Assembly: GCA_031282945.1 (NCBI GenBank)
Contig: JAITCX010000229.1
Span: 1 to 6,088 of the forward strand
Length of the DNA stretch: 6,088 nucleotides
Direction: 5' to 3'
DNA from: Elusimicrobiota bacterium
GTDB taxonomy: Bacteria; Elusimicrobiota; Endomicrobiia; Endomicrobiales; Endomicrobiaceae
Below, in pieces: positions 1-5,677 of the stretch (position 1 is the first letter of the stretch; the number at the start of each line of letters is the position of its first letter). The position numbers were made by a program, and so were the translations under genes. The notes under the pieces are model-generated. The model ran no database searches, had not been told where the DNA came from, and saw only the letters and a list, made by a program, of their open reading frames with translations.

Positions 1-167
1 TTGACGCAAAACTTAAAGACAATTAAAAATCACTTTTTTTTATCACTCAAAGGCAACAGCTCCCTCTCAAAAATATTTTTTAAAATTATTTAATTATCAT
101 CTGTTTCTTAATTTTTTTGATTTCCCTAAAAACTTAATCCATTGATCCATCGCTAGATCTGGGGCTT

Positions 168-199
168 GTTTGCGCCAGACGGCATGGTGCAAACCTTTT
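168..199 (+). terminator. possible intrinsic terminator of an upstream gene
   Basis: Bases 168-177 pair with 185-194 over 10 bp (one G-T pair) around a 7-base loop. A C and four T follow. The stem is moderately GC-rich within very AT-rich DNA, as expected for a Rho-independent terminator reading rightwards, but the T tract is short. It would end transcription of a gene lying left of the window, whose possible last codons end at base 93. It could equally be one more palindromic repeat of the kind common in this window. Confidence 0.35.
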
Positions 200-222
200 A
201 AAAAAACCACTTCCTAACCCTT

Positions 223-342
223 AAATTTTTTTGTTTCGTTATCGCTCTTTGTCGCTGATGTTGCTGTGTCGTATCTCTCGCTTTGGAGCGCGGCTAAAAA
301 ATAAAAAGGAAGCGCAAAAAAATAAAGAGAAAAAAGTTAAAG
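223..342. repeat. short copy of a possible dispersed repeat (left flank)
   Basis: Two blocks of this segment recur in the same order right of gene 2. Bases 223-275 (three A, seven T, then a run rich in TGTCG/TTGT) resemble 5668-5714: the first 13 bases are identical, and 248-275 matches 5687-5714 at about 22 of 28 positions. Bases 304-342 (beginning AAAAGGAAGC, then A-rich) resemble 5974-6013 with only a handful of differences. The left version lacks the long palindrome that separates these blocks on the right. Alignments were made by eye. Part of the similarity comes from low base complexity, so the family call is tentative. Confidence 0.45.
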
Positions 343-362
343 TTGCCTGTGTAGTCAGTTTT

Positions 363-390
363 TTATTTCTCTTTTTCAAAAGAGAAATAA
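363..390. repeat. 13-bp perfect inverted repeat
   Basis: Bases 363-375 are the exact reverse complement of 378-390, with two bases (376-377) between them. The RNA would form a hairpin of about 12 bp with a 4-base loop. The stem is mostly A-T and no T run follows directly, so it is a poor terminator. It lies immediately downstream of the repeat-like block 304-342. On the right flank a 9-bp inverted repeat (6007-6015 with 6032-6040) overlaps the end of the matching block, so the hairpin may belong to the same repeat family. Confidence 0.6.
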
Positions 391-429
391 TTTCCTACGC
401 TTTTTTACAAAAGAGAATTCTCATCCCCC

Positions 430-459
430 TTGACTTACCCCTCTGTAATTTGTTTAAAT
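430..459 (+). promoter_or_regulatory. weak sigma70-like promoter candidate for the barrel gene
   Basis: TTGACT at 430-435 matches the -35 consensus at five of six positions. TTAAAT at 454-459, after an 18-base spacer, matches the -10 consensus at four of six. Transcription would start near 466 and leave a leader of about 150 bases before the ATG at 618. In DNA this AT-rich such matches occur by chance, so this is only the best candidate found, not a firm call. Confidence 0.22.
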
Positions 460-604
460 ACTCCTTATTTAAATTAAATAGAAAAATCTTTTCCACACAA
501 GTGAGTAACTCCTTGCAAAAATAAAAGTTAAATATTTAAAGAAGTTTTGCCGAGGTTTTATTTTGTTAAATTAACTTGTATGGATTTAAGAAAGCGATCC
601 CCAC

Positions 605-609
605 AGGAG
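605..609 (+). promoter_or_regulatory. ribosome binding site that fixes the start of the barrel gene
   Basis: AGGAG lies 8 bases before the ATG at 618. The longer open frame begins at an ATG at 576, but that start has no comparable ribosome binding site and would put 14 extra residues before a good signal peptide. The site therefore favours 618. Confidence 0.8.
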
Positions 610-617
610 ATTCCATA

Positions 618-2621
618 ATGAGAAATTTAAGTTTTTTATTAAAAATACTTACTTTATTAATAGCTTTTAATACTTTATTCTTACAACAAGCGCATTCCAA
701 TCCTAACATCCCGCTCACAGATAATGCCCAATTGCAAGTAAATCCAAATTCACAATCTGCCGAAAGATATACACTAACGCTACAGAAAAATATAAATTCT
801 GGCGAAATTGTGAATACATTCGCTATTAACCCCTCAAAACCCCAAAAAGCATATGGAAATAATGCAGAGCGGTTAAATACGCCTAAAAATGTTTTTGTGC
901 CGTTAAAAGCCAGCAAAACGCCCTTAGAAAGCATTTTAAATCAGCCCGAACAGTCTGCTGTTGAAAATGTAGAGGATAATTCCCTAAAAAATATTGGGCA
1001 GTTTAATTCTGTACAAAGCAAAGAACAACTTCTGAGCGCTCAAGCGACTGACAATACACAAAAGTCCCAACAATATTATAAACCGATTTCAATTGTTGAA
1101 AAAAGTTCCGCGGTTGGCATTTTTTCCGCGCCTTCTCAAATGTCTTCAAATGAAAGAAGCGTGTGGAATGAAATATCGCGCGACGAACGTTTGTTGGAAG
1201 TTTATGCAGCGCTAGATTCAGTGAGCAATGACGATGCGCGCCGAAACGCTCTTGCCGATTTAGGCGGAGAATTTTTAGTAAACCTTTTGGCTTTTGGGGC
1301 GCGGCCGGCGGCAATCGCAGATGTTTTGGAACAATCTCATAGGCAGCAGTTTTGGATTTTGGCAAATATAAACGGCTTTAAAATTTTTGATAATGTTAAA
1401 ACGGAATCCCCGCAGGACAGACACCGCGCTCAATATCTTTATTCCTCAAAAGGCATTAGGGCGGGTCTTGGATTAAATGAATATTTTGGATTTTTTACCG
1501 CCTATGATCACGCCCAGTTTAGACAATTTAACAGCTCCGCCACGGCGGACAATATTGAATTCGGCGCTTACAGCATAAACAATTTTAATAGATTGAATTT
1601 AAAATTGGCGGTCAGCGTTTCGCAACAGCATTTTGAAACAGAACGCGATTTGTATTATTTAGATTTGGGAAAAATTGAAAATGGTTTTTATACCTATGCT
1701 TTAAAAGCAAGCGGGCAAATTGGATACGCAGTTTATAAAGCTCAAACAAGCCTCATTCCATTTATAGCTTTGGATGCGGCCTATATTGAAAATCCAAAAA
1801 TTACGGAATATGTTGAACCGGGATCCTTGATCGTTGGAGAACATTATTTTACGCGTATAGCGGCCAAATATGGTTTGGAAATTTTAACCGCTTCCAATGC
1901 AATTTCTTGGACGACAAAATTTTATATTGGAAATTTATTTGCAGGAAATAGAGAACCTTATAATATGTATTTTGGTCAATCGCCCGACAATAAATTTATT
2001 ATTCAATCCAAAATGGAAGATGAAAATTATTTTGGCGTTCAAATGAATTTGGACATCGCTTTAAGCAAGCGTTTCTGGGTTTTTGCAAACGGCGCATATG
2101 AAATGGGACAGTTATCATATTTCTATAATGCAAATTTTGGATTTGGAATTAAGTTCGGCGGCGCGCAAAAAGAGCCTCAACCGCAACCTCAAAAACCAGT
2201 TGCCGCGCCTGAGATTGCGCCGATTCCAAAGAGCGATAACTCTGCAGCAGAAGAGGCCTTAGCGCAAAAAGAAATTGATCAAAATGTGCAAAGCCAAGAG
2301 ATTATAAATAAGAGAATGCGCGTGGCAAGTTTTGCTGTGGGGAGTTCTGTTTTATCGGAACAAGCCAAGAAAAATATTAAAGCGATTGCGGCGGTTGCGA
2401 TTAAAATAGGTTATAAACGTATTGTGGTGGAAGCTCATGCCGATGCTCAAACGGAAGCGGCGGACGCCCTCAGCCTTTCGCGCCAACGCTCCGATATTGT
2501 GTTTAGAGAATTTGTGGCAAATGGAATTTCTCCTCTGCAAATTCAAGCAAACGGCTTTGGGGATGCGCCGTCTGCAAAAGGCGGACTCAATAACCGTGTA
2601 GTAAATGTCTATGTGGAATAA
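618..2621 (+). CDS. outer-membrane autotransporter-type barrel protein with C-terminal OmpA-like domain
   Basis: Predicted 667-residue outer-membrane protein. Residues 1-27 form a signal peptide (hydrophobic core about 10-22, cleavage after AHS). Residues 28-188 are rich in N, Q, S and look disordered. Residues 189-245 are helical and resemble the linker that threads autotransporter barrels (AALDSVSNDDAR-like motif). Residues 246-513 read as about 12 amphipathic beta-strands starting at W246, the usual autotransporter barrel size. The last strand, NFGFGIKF (506-513), fits the BAM recognition signal. A proline/glutamine-rich linker (about 516-568) leads to an OmpA-like domain (about 569-667). 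By eye D609 (in HAD) and R622 (in LSLSR) align with the Asp and Arg that bind diaminopimelate, and NNRVVNVYV matches the family's end. The mature protein has no cysteine. There is no beta-helix passenger, so a secreted effector is unlikely; a structural or adhesive anchor is inferred. The start is chosen for the ribosome binding site at 605-609. Confidence 0.85.
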   Translation: MRNLSFLLKILTLLIAFNTLFLQQAHSNPNIPLTDNAQLQVNPNSQSAERYTLTLQKNINSGEIVNTFAINPSKPQKAYGNNAERLNTPKNVFVPLKASKTPLESILNQPEQSAVENVEDNSLKNIGQFNSVQSKEQLLSAQATDNTQKSQQYYKPISIVEKSSAVGIFSAPSQMSSNERSVWNEISRDERLLEVYAALDSVSNDDARRNALADLGGEFLVNLLAFGARPAAIADVLEQSHRQQFWILANINGFKIFDNVKTESPQDRHRAQYLYSSKGIRAGLGLNEYFGFFTAYDHAQFRQFNSSATADNIEFGAYSINNFNRLNLKLAVSVSQQHFETERDLYYLDLGKIENGFYTYALKASGQIGYAVYKAQTSLIPFIALDAAYIENPKITEYVEPGSLIVGEHYFTRIAAKYGLEILTASNAISWTTKFYIGNLFAGNREPYNMYFGQSPDNKFIIQSKMEDENYFGVQMNLDIALSKRFWVFANGAYEMGQLSYFYNANFGFGIKFGGAQKEPQPQPQKPVAAPEIAPIPKSDNSAAEEALAQKEIDQNVQSQEIINKRMRVASFAVGSSVLSEQAKKNIKAIAAVAIKIGYKRIVVEAHADAQTEAADALSLSRQRSDIVFREFVANGISPLQIQANGFGDAPSAKGGLNNRVVNVYVE

Positions 2622-2642
2622 ATAAAATTTTTCAAAAAAGTT

Positions 2643-2691
2643 AATGCGGCAAAACTAAAATATTGCCATTAAATTTTTAAAACGCCGCATT
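2643..2691. repeat. 8-bp inverted repeat just after the barrel gene
   Basis: Bases 2643-2650 (AATGCGGC) are the exact reverse complement of 2684-2691, across a 33-base AT-rich loop. No T run follows on the + strand, so this is not a convincing terminator for the barrel gene. Read on the minus strand the stem would be followed by a six-T run, but there is no minus-strand gene to end. Confidence 0.4.
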
Positions 2692-2709
2692 GAAATATTA
2701 AAAATTATT

Positions 2710-2750
2710 GCCGCAATTTCTTGTTTTAATTTTGCGGCGGTCGCCGGCGA
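2710..2750. repeat. GC-rich stem-loop and 10-bp palindrome in the intergenic gap
   Basis: Bases 2710-2716 (GCCGCAA) pair exactly with 2732-2738 around a 15-base AT-rich loop. Two bases later TCGCCGGCGA (2741-2750) is a perfect palindrome. These are among the most GC-rich stretches in the gap and stand out from the AT-rich surroundings. They could be protein-binding sites, the remains of a palindromic repeat or an RNA structure between the two genes. Nothing in the sequence decides which. Confidence 0.4.
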
Positions 2751-2777
2751 GGCGCATTGATTAATTTTATTTATAAA

Positions 2778-2808
2778 AACAATATTGTTCTCAAGCGCAG
2801 CGGTGCGC
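2778..2808. promoter_or_regulatory. 12-bp palindrome and small hairpin before the Sel1 gene
   Basis: AACAATATTGTT (2778-2789) is a perfect 12-bp palindrome, of a size that could bind a dimeric regulator. It is followed by a 5-bp stem (2795-2799 with 2804-2808) with a 4-base loop. The palindrome ends 53 bases before the gene 2 start, so it could be an operator or part of a promoter. No clear -35/-10 pair is visible, and AT-rich palindromes of this size also arise by chance. Confidence 0.25.
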
Positions 2809-2830
2809 GGCATTACAAAAAAATAATAAA

Positions 2831-2835
2831 AGGGA
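2831..2835 (+). promoter_or_regulatory. ribosome binding site supporting a TTG start
   Basis: AGGGA lies 7 bases before the TTG at 2843. The first in-frame ATG (2867) has only AT-rich sequence before it and no such site. This favours TTG at 2843, although the ATG would still leave the whole secreted protein intact. Confidence 0.55.
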
Positions 2836-2842
2836 AAGAAAT

Positions 2843-5551
2843 TTGTTGTCTCTTTTAATAAATAAAATGAACCTAAAAAAAATTATATGCCATATTATTC
2901 AACATCTATCTTTTTTAAATATACAAACCATATTTAAGTTTATTGCGGGCTTAAGCATATTCTTTTTTATGTTTTGCGCAGGCGCGGCGTCCGCGGATGA
3001 TTTAAACGCAAAATTAGATTTGCGCATAAATGAAATTGCAGGCAATTTTAGCGCTAAATTTATAAAAAACGGCAATATAAAAAATATAGAAAATTTAGCG
3101 GTAACCGTTAGTAGTTTTAGCAATGCAGACGGCAGGAGATTATTTATCAGCTCAAAATTGGAACTGGCTTTTGCATACGCTTTAGATAAAAAAAATGTGA
3201 AAACGGCGGTCAATTCATCTCAAGGTTCTTTGGCGCAAATTCCGCAGAGCATTATAAAAATTTTTGATCTAAATTCTAACGGAGAATGGTTTGCTCAAAA
3301 TGTGCGTCCCACAATTACAGTTTCAGCAATTTATGAAATAAAACAGAAAGAAATTATTTTAAATGTGCAGGCAAAAGATATTGCAAGCGGCGAAGTTTTA
3401 ATGAGCTTTAGCGCGGAAATTGATAGCAAACTTATACCTAAACAATATCTATATCTCGACATTGCCGATATTTTAAAAGCTCTCAATACTTTTACTTTTG
3501 CCCAAGCGCAAGCCCTCGCAGATACAGACGACATAAAAGGAAAATATCTTTTGGGTTTGATGTATTATGGCGGCATAAAAACTCAAGTAAACGAGACGCT
3601 CGCTTATAATTGGATCAAGCAGGCGGCGGATGAGGGGCTTTCCCAAGCGCAATATTCTATTGCAATGATGCTCTTTGAAAATTCAAACGGCGATAAAACG
3701 CTTGCAATAAATTATTTGCAAAAGGCGGCGGCTCAAAATGAAATGTCCGCCAAATATCAACTGGCGCTTTTTTATCTCAATGGAATTTTTATTAAGCAAG
3801 ATTACAAAAAGGCCGCCGAACTTTTTGAGCAGACCCGAGACGCTGGATTTAGGGACGCGGGAGCGCGGCTTGCGATGATGCATTTTTATGGTTTGGGCTT
3901 TGAAAGAAATTATGATTTAGCATATCAGCAAATGTATAAACTAGCTTTTACGGGGGACGGTCTCGCTCAAAATTATTTGGGCTTCATGAACGAAAAAGCT
4001 TATGGCGTCATGCAAAATTTGCAAAATGCTTTTCTCCTTTATACGCAGTCGGCCGCTCAAAATACTCCCGAAGGATTGGACAATTTGGGGCGCGTTTATG
4101 AAATGGGAGTTATGGCGCCGCTAAATTATAATAAGGCATTGGAGCTTTATCGGCAGGCATCTCAAAGAGGTTTAGCGCAGGGCTTGACGGATTTGGGGCG
4201 AATGTATTTTTTTGGAAAAGGCGTAGACCTAAATTTCAGGCAGGCATTGATTTTATTTACGCAGAGCGCGCAAGCCGGCAATGCGGCGGCTTATAAATTT
4301 TTAGGCGATATTTATATAAACGGTTTGGGCATACAGAAAGATGAAAATAAAGCGCAAGGGTTTTATCAGCGGGCAGTTAGATTGTATCTAACATTGTTAG
4401 ACGATACTTCTCAAGCCGCTTTAGGCGAGATATATTTGTTGGGGCTGGGCGTAAATAAAGATTATAAGCAAGCTTTAGATTTTTTTATGCAAAGCGCTTC
4501 GCATTTTAATCCTACGGCTTTTGCGTATTTAGGTTTGATGTATGAGGAAGGGCTGGGGGCGGACAAAAATTTGCAACTGGCGCTAGATTATTACAATAAA
4601 GCGGCGGCGCTTGGAAGCGATATGGCGCTTTTTAGGTTGGGTTTAATGAAGTATACGGGGCAGGGATCAGCGCAAGATTTCAGAGGAGCTTTTGAACTTT
4701 TTAGCAGAGCGGCGCAGGCGGGAAATTCGCAAGCGCAATATTATTTGGGGCAGATGTATTACAATGGCGAAAGCGTTTTTATGAACTATAATGAGGCGGT
4801 AAAATGGTTTGAAATGTCGGCCAAGCATTATAATGCGGCGGCTTCAAATAAATTGGGTGATTTATATTACGGCGGGGGGTATGGGCTGGGCAGAAATTAT
4901 GAAAGGGCGGCTTATTGGTATGAGCTGATGGGCGTAAACGACGAGGCCATAGCAAAGAGGTTGGGGGATATGTATTATGAAGGCGGGTATGGGCTTTCCA
5001 AAAATTATGCGAAAGCGGCGGCTTATTATGAAATAATTGCAAAAAATGATTTCTTTATAGCGCGGCGTTTGGCGGACATGTTTTATAGGGGGGGATATGG
5101 GCTTGCGCCGAACTATGCAAAAGTTGTGCAGTATTATGACATACCTGAAAATGATTATGATTTAGCGGTGCAGAGAATTTTGGGGCGTATTTTTATGTTA
5201 GGCGGGGCGGGGGTAAACAAAGATTTTCAAAATGCATTTAAGCATTACAAAATTGCGGCTGATTTAGGCGATTATGAGGCGCGGCTTTCTATTGGAAAAA
5301 TGTTTTTTGAGAGGGACAATTATGATCAGGCGCGCAACTATTTAATGTTAATTTCAGGCGACAAAGAGGCGCAGTATTATTTAGGGCTTATGTATTTTAA
5401 GGGCAGTCAACTGTTCAAACAAGATTTACGGCAAGCGTATATGTGGATGAACCGTTCTAAAAATCAAGGTTATATTAGAGCCATGCAATTTTTAAAAGAT
5501 AATGCCAGAACTTTTGAGGAGATGCCTTTAAGTTTAAGCGCAAATTTTTAA
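2843..5551 (+). CDS. exported Sel1-repeat protein with possible FlgO/CsgG-like N-terminal domain
   Basis: Predicted 902-residue exported protein. The TTG start is chosen for its ribosome binding site; ATG 2867 would give 894 residues. The signal peptide is long: a basic, partly hydrophobic n-region, a core about residues 33-47 and cleavage after A51 (ASA before DD). The only cysteines are C16 and C45, and C45 lacks a lipobox, so it is not a lipoprotein. Residues about 55-193 form an alpha/beta region (LAVTVSSFSNADGRR, then IASGEVLMSFSAEI) resembling FlgO/CsgG-type envelope domains; this is a weak match by eye. Residues about 229-876 hold about 18 Sel1 repeats of roughly 36 residues (pattern LGxxYxxGxG...DxxxAxxxxxxAA). 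Sel1 solenoids bind proteins, for example in Legionella LpnE and EnhC. A periplasmic or surface scaffold is likely, partner unknown. The gene lies 221 bp after the barrel gene on the same strand. No catalytic motif is seen. Confidence 0.85.
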   Translation: MLSLLINKMNLKKIICHIIQHLSFLNIQTIFKFIAGLSIFFFMFCAGAASADDLNAKLDLRINEIAGNFSAKFIKNGNIKNIENLAVTVSSFSNADGRRLFISSKLELAFAYALDKKNVKTAVNSSQGSLAQIPQSIIKIFDLNSNGEWFAQNVRPTITVSAIYEIKQKEIILNVQAKDIASGEVLMSFSAEIDSKLIPKQYLYLDIADILKALNTFTFAQAQALADTDDIKGKYLLGLMYYGGIKTQVNETLAYNWIKQAADEGLSQAQYSIAMMLFENSNGDKTLAINYLQKAAAQNEMSAKYQLALFYLNGIFIKQDYKKAAELFEQTRDAGFRDAGARLAMMHFYGLGFERNYDLAYQQMYKLAFTGDGLAQNYLGFMNEKAYGVMQNLQNAFLLYTQSAAQNTPEGLDNLGRVYEMGVMAPLNYNKALELYRQASQRGLAQGLTDLGRMYFFGKGVDLNFRQALILFTQSAQAGNAAAYKFLGDIYINGLGIQKDENKAQGFYQRAVRLYLTLLDDTSQAALGEIYLLGLGVNKDYKQALDFFMQSASHFNPTAFAYLGLMYEEGLGADKNLQLALDYYNKAAALGSDMALFRLGLMKYTGQGSAQDFRGAFELFSRAAQAGNSQAQYYLGQMYYNGESVFMNYNEAVKWFEMSAKHYNAAASNKLGDLYYGGGYGLGRNYERAAYWYELMGVNDEAIAKRLGDMYYEGGYGLSKNYAKAAAYYEIIAKNDFFIARRLADMFYRGGYGLAPNYAKVVQYYDIPENDYDLAVQRILGRIFMLGGAGVNKDFQNAFKHYKIAADLGDYEARLSIGKMFFERDNYDQARNYLMLISGDKEAQYYLGLMYFKGSQLFKQDLRQAYMWMNRSKNQGYIRAMQFLKDNARTFEEMPLSLSANF
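3527..5470 (+). repeat. array of about 18 Sel1 repeats in gene 2
   Basis: Within residues 229-876 the pattern small-x-LG-x-x-Y-x-x-G, then N/D-x-x-x-A, then aromatic-x-x-x-A recurs about every 36 residues (108 bp). I count 18 units. Most are strongly diverged, some vary by a few residues, and units 2 and 17 are shortened. Unit 8 has an insertion before the next repeat (VRLYLTLLDD). The final 26 residues after the array (YIRAMQ... to F902) are outside the pattern. Confidence 0.85.
4832..5155 (+). repeat. three consecutive 108-bp Sel1 units of a distinct GGYGL subtype
   Basis: Units 13-15 (residues 664-699, 700-735, 736-771) are each exactly 36 residues. They share GGYGL..NY near the middle, with GYGL codons beginning at 4877, 4985 and 5093, exactly 108 bp apart. 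Their ends (GVN, AKN, END) replace the usual KAAxxG. They resemble one another more than other units do, so local tandem duplication is the likely origin. Confidence 0.75.
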
Positions 5552-5552
5552 C

Positions 5553-5581
5553 GATATTTTTTATTGTTTTTATAAAAAATC
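5553..5581 (+). terminator. weak AT-only hairpin after the Sel1 gene
   Basis: Bases 5557-5564 pair with 5572-5579 over 8 A-T pairs around a 7-base loop, extended by GAT/ATC with one bulged A. It begins two bases after the stop codon of gene 2. With no G-C pair in its core and no T run after it, it is a poor intrinsic terminator. The large fold-back further on may be the stronger transcription barrier. Confidence 0.2.
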
Positions 5582-5640
5582 TAGGGCAACTATTGGCATT
5601 ATAGGTTTCTTGAGATACTCAGTTTATTGACCTAGTGAAA

Positions 5641-5677
5641 GCGGCAAAGCGCTTGTCATATGTGAGAAAATTTTTTT
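5641..5677. repeat. direct repeat of the fold-back's inner left segment
   Basis: Bases 5641-5677 resemble 5746-5781: both run GCGG..AAGCGC..., then TATG(T/C)GAGAAA and end in seven T. About 105 bp separates the two. The second copy runs into the inner arm of the fold-back. This suggests a partial tandem duplication inside the element. The alignment is by eye and needs several small gaps. Confidence 0.4.

Larger units (their letters stand above)
1..617. other. AT-rich non-coding region upstream of the barrel gene
   Basis: I see no convincing gene here. The frame from base 1 stays open to a TAA at 91-93 and could be the last 30 codons of a gene entering from the left, but the sequence is too short and too poor in complexity to call. 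The region holds a terminator-like hairpin (168-199), a segment resembling DNA on the far side of the two genes (223-342), a perfect inverted repeat (363-390), a 10-bp palindrome containing an EcoRI site (413-422) and a weak promoter candidate (430-459). A TTG-started open frame at 231-524 is low-complexity and crosses these repeats, so it is not called. Confidence 0.6.

Noticed and set aside
1..93. Open frame from the first base to TAA, possibly the tail of an upstream gene
   Set aside because: Only 30 codons of low-complexity sequence with no recognisable domain; the left edge hides the rest.
231..524. 97-residue open frame with a TTG start
   Set aside because: Low-complexity Lys/Phe/Leu-rich translation, no clear ribosome binding site, and it crosses repeat blocks and a hairpin.
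576..617. Upstream in-frame ATG of the barrel gene
   Set aside because: It adds 14 residues before a complete signal peptide and lacks the ribosome binding site present before 618.
566..1365. Minus-strand open frames of about 120 codons inside the barrel gene
   Set aside because: They are antisense to a gene with clear domains and have no signal of their own.
2987..2989. Lipoprotein reading of C45 in the Sel1 protein (codon at 2975-2977)
   Set aside because: The residues before C45 (FMF) do not fit a lipobox, and a good signal peptidase I site follows at A51.
2899..5042. Minus-strand open frames inside the Sel1 gene
   Set aside because: They are shadows of the repeat codons; no ribosome binding sites or recognisable domains.
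5581..5635. A tRNA or small structured RNA bounded by CTAGG and CCTAG
   Set aside because: Only 5 bp pair, and there is no cloverleaf, T-loop sequence or other known RNA signature.
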